DNA from: Kitagawia praeruptora
Lineage: Eukaryota; Streptophyta; Magnoliopsida; Apiales; Apiaceae
Length of the DNA: 64,000 nt
NCBI GenBank assembly: GCA_037693485.1
Contig: CM075348.1
Coordinates: 10,398,501 to 10,462,500, forward strand
Direction: 5' to 3'
Both the position numbers and the translations under genes were made by a program. The notes under the pieces were generated by a model that ran no database searches, had not been told where the DNA came from, and saw only the letters and a program-made list of their open reading frames with translations. Each line of letters starts with the position of its first letter. The stretch's first letter is position 1. This document shows positions 36,285 through 46,150 of this stretch, in pieces.

Positions 36285-37358
36285 CTAAGGATGATAATAG
36301 TTCGCCTGGTCCACTCTTCGCAATACTTCATCGTCATCACGACGGCACACTTTTTGCTCCTTCTCCTTGCTTGGCATATTCATGTAGCAACTATATCCTT
36401 TTCCAATGCCTTCATCTGTTAACCCAAAATCTGTCAATTTGTAGAACAACACACATTCGCGGGCTTCACTTGAATATAATGGAGGAGGGTAAATGTAAGT
36501 TGCTGAAGCCTTTGGTTCCTCAACGAGAACTTCCTCCATTGGCTCTAATGCGCTACCTCCATCTTTATACTTTGAGACAAGTAGAAAATCTGCATCTTTC
36601 CCATGTTCTTCATCCTCTTGGTTCGCACATACCAATTCTTGAAATTTGCGTAGCTCATCTGTGTCCTCTTGGTTCGCACATAACAATTCTTGAAATTTGT
36701 GCAGCTCATCAATGTCTGTCTCAAATAGTGCCCTTTCCAAATCATCCACCTCACTAGCTTGATCAAATTCCTCACATGGCTTGTGAACACTCTCCTCCTC
36801 TTGGAATTTGTCTTCTTCAATTAAGCATGCAGTACCTTGCTCCAAGTCATCGTTATTTTTTGGAATTGCTTCTGGTATGAATTGTTGTTTCTCTTGTTCC
36901 AAGGCTCTCAAAACTTGAGCAGCTAGTGTCCCCATAGAATTGATAGACTCCTCAGTACTCTTTAGAAGCATCATAATCTCCTCCATAGCATCAACCTCAT
37001 CTGACTGAAAAGTAGGAATAGGTTGCTGATGTTGAAACTCTTCACTTCCATAGAAATATGACATATCTGGAACATCTTGCTTGTACTGTTGAGGATGGTA
37101 TAGAAAATATGGTTGTTCCTCATAACTCAGAGGTTGAGATTGCCACGGGTCATGTTGCTGCAGAAAATTCTGAGGATAGTAAGGCTGTGCTCCATATTGT
37201 TGACCTTGATACTGCTGATAAGGCTGCTGAGGTTGTTGAATACCACCTTGGTTGCTCCAGCACTGATACGTCTCATGTGCGCCCGCACATAGCTCACAAA
37301 CACTAACCACCTGCTGAACTCCATAGTAAGTTTGACAATTCATCTTCAACGCCAACAC
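36285..37358 (-). CDS. Truncated gag-like ORF of the Athila-like element
   Basis: The 357-codon open frame starts inside gag; the first ATG is at 37343. It has a zinc knuckle of CX2CX4HX4C form (CELCAGAHETYQC), then a Gln/Tyr/Pro-rich stretch with QQPYQQYQGQQYG, then an acidic helical region with EEIMMLLKSTEESINSMGTL. An 17-18 residue segment around ELHKFQELLCANQEDTD is duplicated, as is its DNA (about 36620-36715). The gag core domain that should precede the knuckle is missing. The frame is open despite the element lacking pol, so it may have been kept by recent replication rather than by selection. The product, if made, would be an RNA-binding fragment. Confidence 0.65.
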   Translation of the reverse strand: MLALKMNCQTYYGVQQVVSVCELCAGAHETYQCWSNQGGIQQPQQPYQQYQGQQYGAQPYYPQNFLQQHDPWQSQPLSYEEQPYFLYHPQQYKQDVPDMSYFYGSEEFQHQQPIPTFQSDEVDAMEEIMMLLKSTEESINSMGTLAAQVLRALEQEKQQFIPEAIPKNNDDLEQGTACLIEEDKFQEEESVHKPCEEFDQASEVDDLERALFETDIDELHKFQELLCANQEDTDELRKFQELVCANQEDEEHGKDADFLLVSKYKDGGSALEPMEEVLVEEPKASATYIYPPPLYSSEARECVLFYKLTDFGLTDEGIGKGYSCYMNMPSKEKEQKVCRRDDDEVLRRVDQANYYHP

Positions 37359-37480
37359 TCTCTGACAAGTACCTGAAACACCAACGAACTACAGGAATAG
37401 ATGAGAAAAAGAAATCCGAGTCAGTGAACGCTAACGACCACTATTGACAAGCACATAAACCAAAAATAAAACACCGATGG

Positions 37481-37498
37481 TCCCCGGCAGCGGCACCA
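37481..37498 (-). other. Primer binding site, tRNA-Asp-like
   Basis: The complement reads TGGTGCCGCTGCCGGGGA, six bases inside the right LTR. Athila and Tat elements normally use TGGCGCCGTTGCCGGGGA, so there are two differences. Confidence 0.8.
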
Positions 37499-37504
37499 AA
37501 AACT

Positions 37505-39053
37505 TGTTTACACTAAATCACGCAAGCGTACGTGGTCACAAGTAATATATAAGGTTAAGTCCAAATTCGTTCCCACAGGGATCAGGTTATGGTTTTAATT
37601 CAGTAATCGCACCTATGCAACAGTGTATGATCTTAATTCACTGTTAAGACAATTAATAAATTAAGGTTTTAACCAACTAAATTAAACTAAGAAGCAAATT
37701 AACAAAACTACAAATTAACTAACTAGCAAGAATTGAAATCTAATTACTTCTGCAAGAAAAACCATGGAATCCTAACTTCATTAAATACTTTGCTTAGATC
37801 TGACGCCTTTAATCACTATATGCAATGGTTATGATATCTGATCGGACAACACGACACAAGTACACGCTACCTCTCAGTATACGTATACCAAACTAAACAT
37901 ACATCCACAAAAGAGATAGAAGATGAATAGACACCAATTATGCTTAGACCCTATATGTCTATAGAATTTGAAAACATAACGGTTGAAGAGCAAGTTATCC
38001 ATAAAGATCACACAGGGCAGTATAAGTATTTTCATCTCACACCACGAATCATATTGATAAACAATTATGAACCTATGCTAGCATGGCAAGTTCTAAATCT
38101 CAAGATCCACTTTTACTTCACAAGAGATTAACAAATTAGATGTTCATGACGCATCTATCAATTAAGCATAACCATACGAGGATATCAGATATACATCACA
38201 CACAGATCTTTAAAGAAATCAAGATACTAAAGCTCCATAAATAAATCCGTTAGAATCCCATGACAACGATTAGTTCATAATCGAACCTCTCGTCATCATG
38301 GGATCTGATGAAACCATGATAAAAACAAAGTATGAAAAGATACAAATAAATCTAAGTAATTGATATGTAATAGTTCTACTCCTAATGATGATGATCTCAA
38401 ATTACAAGGGTTGGATGTGTTTATATAGGCTCTAGACATCTTGCCCAACAAGAAAATACCACATCAGAATTATAATAGAAGTACGTTTCCTAAACTGATT
38501 CTGATTTAAAGGGAAATTCGCAGCTGTCTTTTCTTCAGATTTTCTGGAACGTTCCAATCGTAATTGGACCTCTGGACCATTTTAGAATGATAGAGAATCT
38601 CGTTATCTTCGCGTGGACTGCTTACGGGCCCCAAACGGAGTTTTAGAACTCAAGATATGGCCAAAATAGTAAAAACTGTAATTTTTCAGGGGCAACTTGC
38701 GCCCAGCAGTCTGTTCTTCGCGCAGATTGCTCCTACCCGGCGCAATTTGCTCGTGGGAATCCTATCCCAAGTTGTATAAAATCTCCCAGGCTTCGCGTGG
38801 GCAGTAAGATCGCTGAAAACAGACTTCTAGAACTCCAGATATGTCCAAAACAGTGTAGACTGCGCAACCGTCTCAGAAATCCGAATTTTAACTAATTTAT
38901 TCTCCAAAAACGATAGAAGCATCAACCTTAATCAACATTCTTGTAAATCTGCACAACTAAGCAAAACACATCAAAACTACAAGAAACTTGAGTCCAAGAC
39001 AATCAATTTAAGTCGATATGGAACGCTCAAAGTGGATATAAATCCACTTATCA
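37505..39053 (-). repeat. 5' LTR of the Athila-like element
   Basis: 1549 bp, the same length as its partner at 31932-33480, ending in CCACTTATCA immediately before the AGCAT duplication. Confidence 0.93.
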
Positions 39054-39947
39054 AGCATTGTTCTTTTTGTGGGAAATGCTATGTATGCAGTTGCTTATGA
39101 CTTCAACTCAATAGCAATTCTTTTGTTTGGTCGTGTATTTTGTGGTGTATTTTGTGGGTTAGGGTCTGCTAGAGCGGTAAATCGTCGCTATATTAGTGAT
39201 TGTGTACCACTTAAAATCAAAATGCAAGCTTCAGCAGGATTTGTTAGTGCCAGTGCTCTTGGAATGGATTGTGGCCCTGCACTTGCGGGTTTACTACAAA
39301 CTAATTTCAAATTCTACAAGTTCACCATCAATCAGAGTACACTGCCTGGATGGGTTATGTCAGTGGAATGGTTGTTTAATTTGGTATGGTTGTGGATTTC
39401 ATTTAGAGAACCTGCTCTCCCGACTGAGGAGAATGATATGCCACCAGATGCTAATGCTGGCCCGACAGAGAATGAAGAGCTTGAAAAAAGTCTTGTTCAA
39501 CCATTGCTCTTGACTTCAGCTGAAAATCAGCAAGAGAATGATGATGGAGACCAAGAATATGATGCAAGTGAGGAAGCTCCGGAGGACTCTCGTAGACCAG
39601 CCAATTCAATAGGATCAACATATAGATTACTTACTCCTTCAGTAAAGGTTCAATTATTAATATACTTCATGTTTAAGTATGCGATGGTGATTTTACTCTC
39701 CGAATCCAGTGTTATCACTACATACTATTTCAGTTGGTCTACCAACAAAGTTGCAATATTTCTTGCATGCATTGGATTAACAGTTCTTCCAGTAAACATC
39801 GTTGTTGGGAGCTACATAAGCAATATGTTCGAATATAGGCAAATTCTATTGGCATTTGAGATCATGGTTTGTGCGGACATACTCTTAAGCTTCACTATGT
39901 TCAAGCCAAGAGCTTCACTATATTCTCGCTCTTCGCTTGAGGGGGAG

Positions 39948-40169
39948 TATTAAGGAATAAAATATGTGGGTATTTTAGTCATTGTAATGATAGGATATTG
40001 GGTTATATATAAAGTCCCACTTAGCTTTATTTTAGACAAGATCAATACAATGTAGTCTCTTAATATATTGAGCTTTTACCTATATTATTTGTACGTATTT
40101 TATCTTTCTTGTTCATCTCTTTATTCTACAATTACTTGTCTTTGATTATCAAATTTACAAAAATTATCA
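39948..40169 (+). repeat. 3' LTR of the gene-carrying element
   Basis: 222 bp, preceded by the polypurine tract GAGGGGGAG and followed by the target duplication ATATT. Confidence 0.92.
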
Positions 40170-40635
40170 ATATTTACAAAAAATTCAAAAATATGCTAGT
40201 TGCATATGAGATTATAATACAGGTCGCAAGCAGTTCCATTTTATGTTGCAACAGTTGTATATGATATGAGATTACACCGTATTTTTCAAAAAAAAAATTG
40301 CAATATGGATATTTTTGAAAAAAAATCCTTCACATCTTATTTTAACTGGTTATTGGTTCCATTTGGTATTGTCAGAGAGAACAACAGTTGTGGTTTTTTA
40401 CAAATAAAAAAAATTGTTTGATAAATTTAAAATTACTTTTCCTGTAAAGCATGCATTTTTTGTTTGAGAAATGTTTGTGATACCAAATTGGTTCTTAAAA
40501 TCCTTTCCCAAATGACACGAACATGTTATAATAAAATTAAATAATAATGGACAAACCAACAAAAATATTTCATAAATTCACATTATCTATGCCACTTTGA
40601 GAACAATTTTTTGTACCAAAATATATACCTCTAAC

Positions 40636-40782
40636 ATTGCTTTTTTTGTTTTTCATTTTAGAGAAGGTCCACTTAATAGCATATTGCTTTTTTTTGTTTT
40701 TCATTTTAAAGAAGGTCCACTTAATAGTGCATATTGCTTTTTTTGTTTTTTATTTTAAAAAAGATCCACTTAATAGCGCATA
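40636..40782. repeat. ~48-bp tandem repeat, three copies
   Basis: Each unit contains ATTGCTTTTTTT, TTTTTCATTTTA and AAGGTCCACTTAATAGC. The tract lies in otherwise unremarkable AT-rich DNA (40175-40921) where I see no gene. Confidence 0.85.
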
Positions 40783-40921
40783 CTTTCAGTCGAACTGAAT
40801 TTAATAAACTATAAAATCCAAAATACTATTCTATGGGTCGAAGTTAGGACCTCTGAGTCTCTTTGACTATTAAACTGGGTTCACAAGAAGAGAGAAGTGC
40901 TACAAAGCGAGCTCACAAAAC

Positions 40922-41115
40922 TGTTATGCTATTGCAAGTAAATCCAAGAGATTACAGAGTTTACAGACTATTACAGGAGGAGGAAGAAACAGAAATGAGC
41001 TCAAGACTCTAATACAGAAGCTAAGCTCTAGTTGTGAGCTTTATTGTTATTTATAGCTGTACTACTCTAACAACTTTTCCCTCAAATTATTAATTTCCTA
41101 ATCCAATACATGACA
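40922..41115 (-). repeat. 3' LTR of the chromovirus
   Basis: 194 bp, TGTTATGC to ATGACA on the + strand. It differs from 45841-46034 by a single A/C in the CCCTCAAATT / CCCTCCAATT segment. Confidence 0.95.
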
Positions 41116-41119
41116 AATG

Positions 41120-41261
41120 CCCCCTCTTGAACTCAAGCTTGTCCTCAAGCTTGGAATTTCGGAAACTGTTTCTTGATGAAAGTTGCATCCTCCCAAGAAG
41201 CTTCAAACTCCTCTAGTCCTTTCCACTGAATTAGCCATTGAACTACAACCTGATCATGCCT
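41120..41261 (-). pseudogene. Chromodomain of the chromovirus integrase, cut off by a stop
   Basis: Directly after the TAG at 41262-41264 the pol frame continues with VVVQWLIQWKGLEEFEASWE and DATFIKKQFPKF, a typical chromodomain of plant chromoviruses that targets integration to modified chromatin. A single base change would explain the stop. Unless the stop is read through, the integrase made by this copy lacks the domain. Confidence 0.8.
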
Positions 41262-44200
41262 CTATAACTGCCTCCTTTGTAATACTTTTATAGGCTCCAA
41301 TGGAACTATATCTTCCTCATTGAATTCTGGCAGATATCCACATGTCACTGGAGCAGTTCCCACATGTTTCTTAAGCAAAGACACATGAAAAACAGGATGT
41401 ACTCTTGAATGTATAGGCAACTTGAGTTTATAAGCTACATTACCAATTTTTTCCACTACCTGAAAAGGTCCAAAAAATTTTGAACACAACTTCAATGAAG
41501 TTCTCAGAGCTATAGTTTGTTGCCTATAAGGTTGCAACTTCAAATATACCCACTCCCCAATATTAAAAAATCTTTCAGTCCTCTTCTGATCAGCAAAGAA
41601 TTTCATCCTATGTTGTGCCTTCTGTAAATTTTCTTTCACTGTTTGCAAAACCTTCACTCTTGTTTCCAAAATATCTTGAGCTACTGGAATGACCATATCC
41701 TGTAAATTCCCTAGGTTCAATGGTACTGGCTTATAACCATAAAGAACCTCATAAGGAGTCAATTCCAGACTGGTATGGAAAGAAGTGTTATACCAGTATT
41801 CAGCCATTGATAACCATTTCTTCCAGTTATTAGGTCTGTCACATGTGAAACACCTCAGAAATGACTCTAGACACTGATTCAACCTCTCAGTCTGACCATC
41901 AGACTGAGGATGATATGCAGAACTGAAATGTATTGCAACCCCAAGCTTATCAAACAAAGTAGTCCAAAACACACTGGTGAAAATCTTGTCTCTATCACAA
42001 ACTATAGAATCTGGCAATCCATGTAATTTGAAAATATTATCTAAAAATAATTCAGCCACTTCCACAGCAGTAAAAGGATGTTTCAATGCCAAGAAATGTC
42101 CATATTTAGACAATCTATCTACAATCACCAATATAGTATCCATTCCTCCAGAATTAGGTAATTTCTCAATAAAATCCATAGAAATGTGTTTCCAAGGTTG
42201 GTTTGGAATATCCAACGGTTGCAAAAGCCCTGGATATGCCACATGTTCACTTTTGTTAACTTGACATACTTCACAACTTTTTACAAACTCAGTCACATCT
42301 GATCTCATTCCAGGCCAAACAAAAATCATTTTCAATCTTTGTAAAGTAGCATTTTGACCTGAATGTCCCCCTAAAACAGAATTATGTAAAGAATCAATTA
42401 AATTCTTCCTAATTTCTCCAGACTTTCCAACATAAATCTTATTGCCTTTCTTCAGAATGCCTTGCACATATTGAAACTCTTTTGCAGACTCATCTTTCAA
42501 CATCACTTTACTTAAAATTTGCAGACTATCCTCATCTTCCTCATAACTGGCACTCACCTGCTGCATCCACACAGGTTGGACCTTTGAGATTACTGCCAAA
42601 GTATGAACTCCTGACTGATCTTCAGTAATAGCTCTCCTAGACAGAGCATCTGCCACCAAATTTTCAGACCCTTTCTTATACTGAATCTCATAATCCATTC
42701 CCAACAACTTAGATAACCACTTATACTGCAAAGAAGTGTGTAATTGTTGTTCTAACAAGTACTTAAGAGCCTGATGATATGTTCTTATAATAAAGTGATT
42801 ACCAACCAAATAATGCCTCCACTTAGTTACAGCCATAACTAAAGCAAGTAATTCCTTTTCATATACTGAAAAACCCAAATTCTTAGTATTAAATGACTTA
42901 CTCAGATAAGAAATTGGTTTTCCTTGTTGCATTAAAACAGCTCCCATACCTTTGTCACAAGCATCAGTTTCTAAAACAAAAGGTTTAGAAAAATCAGGCA
43001 TTGCCAATATTGGAGCTGAACTCAACATCTTCTTTAAAGCATTAAAAGCTACTTCAGCCTCTTCATTCCACTTAAACCCATCTTTCTTAAGTAGCACAAT
43101 AAGTGGCCTTGTAATCACTCCATAATTCTTAATAAATCTTCTGTAGTAACCAGACAATCCTAGGAAACCTCTTAAATCCTTGACTGTTGTTGGTACTGGC
43201 CACTTCATAATACTGTCAACCTTTGAAACATCCATACTAACTCCTTCAGCAGTAATCATATGTCCTAGATATTCTACTGTCTCAACAGCAAAACAGCACT
43301 TGGACTTCTTAGCAAACAACTGATTCTTTTTCATAACATCCAAAACCAACTCTAGATGATGCACATGAGATGTCAAATCAGGACTATAAACCAATATGTC
43401 ATCAAAAAATACCAATACAAATTTCCTCAGAAAAGGCTGAAAAACTTGATTCATTAGAGCTTGAAATGTAGCTGGTGCATTGGTTAAACCAAAAGGCATA
43501 ACTACAAACTCAAAATGACCATGATGAGTTTGAAAAGCAGTTTTTGGTGTATCCACAGGTTTAACCAGAATTTGATGATAACCAGACCTAAGATCTAGTT
43601 TAGAGAAGACCTTTGCTCCAAATAACTCATCTAACAATTCATCAATGTTAGGAATAGGAAACTTATCTTTCACAGTAATATTATTCAAGTGTCTATAATC
43701 CACACAGAATCTCCAAGTATTATCTTTTTTCTTGACCAAAATAACAGGAGATGCAAAAGGGCTATTGCTAGTCTTAATTATTCCACTAGTCAACATGTCT
43801 TGAACTTGATTTTCTATTTCTGTCTTCTGAGAATGAGGATATCTATAAGGTTTGAGCTTAAAAGGTTTAGCATCCTCTTGCAATATTATCTCATGGTCTA
43901 CTTTCCTAGTAGGAGGTAAGGATGTAGGAATCGCAAACACATCAGAAAATCTATCCAATAAATTGGCAATCCCACCTGCAATTATGCTCTCCTTTTGACC
44001 CATGTTCTGCACTTCTTCAACAGTTGCTGTTGTCTCCTCTGGTAACATACTTCCCTTCTGGCCAATACTTTGCACTCTTTCAAAAGCTGATGATAACACT
44101 TGTTGTTTCATTTGCTTAAATTTGAACTCTCTATTATAGGTTTTCAATGCTTTCCCTCTAACCAAACTGATAGAAGCTTGTTTGACAGAACCTTGCAAAA

Positions 44201-44753
44201 CCATTTGTTCTTTCTTATCTCCATCTGCATTAAGCTTCAAATATAACTTCTTGAAATCAAACATCAAAGGGCTATACTGTTCCATCCAATCCACCCCAGC
44301 AATCATATCCCATCCTCCAATATCTAAAACTCTCATATCTCCACAAAACTGATATCCTTGCACCTTCCATTTAACCTTGGATACAAAAGAATCACTGTTA
44401 ACACTTCTTCCATCAGCCAATTTCACATTGATTTGATCCCCTTTTTCAACCTTCAAACCACATTTCTCAACTACCTTAGAATCCAAGAAAGTTAAAGTAC
44501 TACCAGTGTCTACCAGAATCATTATTGGTCGATTTTGTATAGTGCCTTCCAGTGATATAGTTTTCCTCAACATTTGATCCAATAAAGCATTTAGTGAAAC
44601 CTCAGCTACTGTTGCTTCAATGTCATTTTCTTCCATTTCTTCATTCTCACTAGACATGTCTACGCCCTCAAATCCATCTACCAACATATAAGTGAATTGA
44701 TCATTCTTACACTTATGTCCTGGAACAAATTTCTCCCCACATTTATAACACAA
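41262..44753 (-). CDS. Chromovirus pol: protease, RT, RNase H, integrase
   Basis: A continuous 1163-codon frame. It opens in the zinc knuckle (CYKCGEKFVPGHKC), which belongs to the gag end. Protease follows with VDTGSTLTF near residue 82. RT has DFRHLNN-like VDYRHLNNITVKDKFP and the catalytic box VFFDDILVYS near residue 455. RNase H has ETDACDKGMGAVLMQ. Integrase has the HHCC finger (HNSVLGGHSG ... CEVCQ) and the catalytic core with MDFIEKLPNSGGMD and YHPQSDGQTERLN. It ends at LQRRQL before the TAG. The frame has no start codon of its own because the element should make one gag-pol product. All catalytic motifs are intact. Confidence 0.93.
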   Translation of the reverse strand: MCYKCGEKFVPGHKCKNDQFTYMLVDGFEGVDMSSENEEMEENDIEATVAEVSLNALLDQMLRKTISLEGTIQNRPIMILVDTGSTLTFLDSKVVEKCGLKVEKGDQINVKLADGRSVNSDSFVSKVKWKVQGYQFCGDMRVLDIGGWDMIAGVDWMEQYSPLMFDFKKLYLKLNADGDKKEQMVLQGSVKQASISLVRGKALKTYNREFKFKQMKQQVLSSAFERVQSIGQKGSMLPEETTATVEEVQNMGQKESIIAGGIANLLDRFSDVFAIPTSLPPTRKVDHEIILQEDAKPFKLKPYRYPHSQKTEIENQVQDMLTSGIIKTSNSPFASPVILVKKKDNTWRFCVDYRHLNNITVKDKFPIPNIDELLDELFGAKVFSKLDLRSGYHQILVKPVDTPKTAFQTHHGHFEFVVMPFGLTNAPATFQALMNQVFQPFLRKFVLVFFDDILVYSPDLTSHVHHLELVLDVMKKNQLFAKKSKCCFAVETVEYLGHMITAEGVSMDVSKVDSIMKWPVPTTVKDLRGFLGLSGYYRRFIKNYGVITRPLIVLLKKDGFKWNEEAEVAFNALKKMLSSAPILAMPDFSKPFVLETDACDKGMGAVLMQQGKPISYLSKSFNTKNLGFSVYEKELLALVMAVTKWRHYLVGNHFIIRTYHQALKYLLEQQLHTSLQYKWLSKLLGMDYEIQYKKGSENLVADALSRRAITEDQSGVHTLAVISKVQPVWMQQVSASYEEDEDSLQILSKVMLKDESAKEFQYVQGILKKGNKIYVGKSGEIRKNLIDSLHNSVLGGHSGQNATLQRLKMIFVWPGMRSDVTEFVKSCEVCQVNKSEHVAYPGLLQPLDIPNQPWKHISMDFIEKLPNSGGMDTILVIVDRLSKYGHFLALKHPFTAVEVAELFLDNIFKLHGLPDSIVCDRDKIFTSVFWTTLFDKLGVAIHFSSAYHPQSDGQTERLNQCLESFLRCFTCDRPNNWKKWLSMAEYWYNTSFHTSLELTPYEVLYGYKPVPLNLGNLQDMVIPVAQDILETRVKVLQTVKENLQKAQHRMKFFADQKRTERFFNIGEWVYLKLQPYRQQTIALRTSLKLCSKFFGPFQVVEKIGNVAYKLKLPIHSRVHPVFHVSLLKKHVGTAPVTCGYLPEFNEEDIVPLEPIKVLQRRQL

Positions 44754-44780
44754 ATGGTTATTCTTCCTGTACTGAAACTC

Positions 44781-45802
44781 TTATGGAGAAATTTTCTTAA
44801 ATCCATTAGACCCATTAATACTCTTCTTAGGATCATTCACTTCTGATTTCTTACTACCCCCATGATGATCTTTATTTGCAACATTACTACCCCATTTCCC
44901 TTTATTATCATTCTTCTTGATAATCATTTCAACAGTTTGCTCTTGCATTTGAGCCACTTCTATAGCATCAATCAATGTGACTGGTTTCATTAACATAACC
45001 ATAGGTTTCAATTCTCCTTTCAATCCAGAAATGAAACTAGATACAAAATAAGATTCATCAAGAAAATGATTCTTGCACAACAAAACTGATTTCAATTCCT
45101 CAAACTTATCAATGTACTCAGATAAAGACCCCAACTGTACCAATTTATTAAATTCTTCCTGTTCATCTACTCCACCCTTTTACCAAAACGTTTAACCAAA
45201 TCATCACAAAAAACTTCCCAAGAAACAATTCCTTTAACAAATCTATAACTCTGAAACCAGGTATCAGCCTTACCATCAAGATACATTTCTACTAAATCAT
45301 ACTTAAGATTTTCACTTACCTGATGGAACAAGAAAAATTTGTTGCACTTTCTAATCCAAGATCTTGTATCCTCTCCAGAAAAATGAGTCAATTCTACCTT
45401 CGGATGAGTGAAAGATATCCTGCTATGATTTTCTTTATCATCTTCTTTCTGCTTGAATATCGATGCCAGTGGAGATGAACGTGGTGGAGTAGGTAAAATG
45501 GGTGACTTATCGACCAACAACTCACCGTCTCTTCCCACAACACGTTCACGATTTACATTCTTAAGAACCCCAGCGAGTTTACCAGTAATCCTATCATCAA
45601 TGGAAGCATTGCAAGCCTCAATTCTTGATTCACACCCAGCCACCATTGTCAATAGTTGATCCATCTTTCCCAACAGCTTATCTTCAATAGCCGCCTGACT
45701 CTTTTCAATTTGTTTCTGACAATTCACATTCATTTCGTGAATCTTGGACTCAAGATCTTTCCAAGAATCATCGCTAGTTCTCGAACGAGTATTCGACGCC
45801 AT
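44781..45802 (-). pseudogene. Chromovirus gag, frameshifted
   Basis: The ATG is at 45802, shortly after the primer site. The first frame (to 45167) has a coiled-coil N-terminus and the gag core with HFSGEDTRSWIRKCNKFF and LVEMYLDGKADTWFQSY. Near 45170, after RFGKR, a one-base shift moves the frame to 45143-44781, which continues with LGSLSEYIDKFEELKS and the rest of the capsid. That frame ends at TAA (44781-44783) and resumes in the same phase as pol. So one indel and one nonsense codon separate gag from pol. They may be mutations, or, less likely, recoding sites. Confidence 0.85.
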
Positions 45803-45840
45803 TGTTATGTTTCCAAGGGTCGAAGAGCTCTGATACCACT

Positions 45841-46034
45841 TGTTATGCTATTGCAAGTAAATCCAAGAGATTACAGAGTTTACAGACTATTACAGGAGGA
45901 GGAAGAAACAGAAATGAGCTCAAGACTCTAATACAGAAGCTAAGCTCTAGTTGTGAGCTTTATTGTTATTTATAGCTGTACTACTCTAACAACTTTTCCC
46001 TCCAATTATTAATTTCCTAATCCAATACATGACA
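45841..46034 (-). repeat. 5' LTR of the chromovirus
   Basis: 194 bp, two bases from the primer site and bordered by AAAAC on its outer side. Confidence 0.95.
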
Positions 46035-46150
46035 AAAACAAATAAAAACTAGCCCAGGCACCCAACCCAAACCCCAAAGCCCATACTCAGGTATACACAA
46101 CACATAAACGGCATCGTGGCAACTCCGATTTCCCTCCTTATTTTTAGATA

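Larger units (their letters stand above)
31932..39053 (-). mobile_element. Non-autonomous Athila-like Ty3/Gypsy element
   Basis: The LTRs are 31932-33480 and 37505-39053, both 1549 bp and about 98.8% identical (roughly 18 differences by eye). The target duplication AGCAT lies at 31927-31931 and 39054-39058. On the - strand the primer site TGGTGCCGCTGCCGGGGA (complement of 37481-37498) is two bases from the tRNA-Asp-type site used by Athila and Tat elements. A G-rich polypurine tract lies at 33481-33492. The 4 kb interior has only a gag C-terminal frame and no pol. It interrupts the transporter fragment of the older gene-carrying element. Confidence 0.9.
31831..39897 (+). pseudogene. PHT5-type (SPX-MFS) vacuolar phosphate transporter fragment, split by an insertion
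   Basis: The left part (31831-31931) reads GAMAVAQVFSSVYFSAWS to FSSI. The right part (39059-39897) continues in the same frame with VLFVGNAMYAVAYDFNSIAI, ARAVNRRYISDCVPLK, SAGFVSASALGMDCGPALAG, LPGWVMSVEW, an acidic loop with EEAPEDSRRP, KVQLLIYFMFKYAM and LPVNIVVGSYISNMFE. This is the MFS half of the PHT5/VPT family, which has an N-terminal SPX domain and stores phosphate in the vacuole. SPX and the first and last membrane segments are absent. The coding frame is open throughout, apart from the 7.1 kb retroelement inserted with an AGCAT duplication. It ends in unrelated sequence just before the polypurine tract. Confidence 0.92.
24708..40169 (+). mobile_element. Non-autonomous Copia-type LTR element carrying four host-gene fragments
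   Basis: The LTRs are 24708-24929 and 39948-40169, both 222 bp, with about 5 differences. The 5-bp target duplication ATATT lies at 24703-24707 and 40170-40174. The primer site TGGTATCAGAGCC (24930-24942) abuts the 5' LTR and the polypurine tract GAGGGGGAG (39939-39947) abuts the 3' LTR. No gag, protease, integrase or RT is recognisable. Removing two later insertions (26348-30285 and 31932-39053, each with one target-site copy) leaves a 4392-bp element. Its interior holds, in order, valyl-tRNA synthetase (-), LRR receptor kinase (+), aromatic aminotransferase (+), a tandem-repeat tract and a PHT5-type transporter (+). Mobilisation must have depended on proteins from another element. Confidence 0.92.
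40922..46034 (-). mobile_element. Full-length Ty3/Gypsy chromovirus (Reina-like size)
   Basis: The LTRs are 40922-41115 and 45841-46034, both 194 bp with one visible difference. The target duplication AAAAC lies at 40917-40921 and 46035-46039. The primer site, complement of 45827-45838, is TGGTATCAGAGC. Order on the - strand: gag, zinc knuckle, protease, RT, RNase H, integrase, chromodomain. Total length is 5113 bp. The near-identical LTRs indicate a very recent insertion. Three coding lesions are nevertheless present: a frameshift in gag, a TAA before the knuckle and a TAG before the chromodomain. Confidence 0.95.

Noticed and set aside
32367..38131. Two nearly identical 63-codon frames (32367 and 37940)
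   Set aside because: They are the same LTR sequence read twice; not a gene pair.
45656..45931. 91-codon + strand frame over the chromovirus border
   Set aside because: It is antisense to gag and runs into the LTR; it is a shadow.
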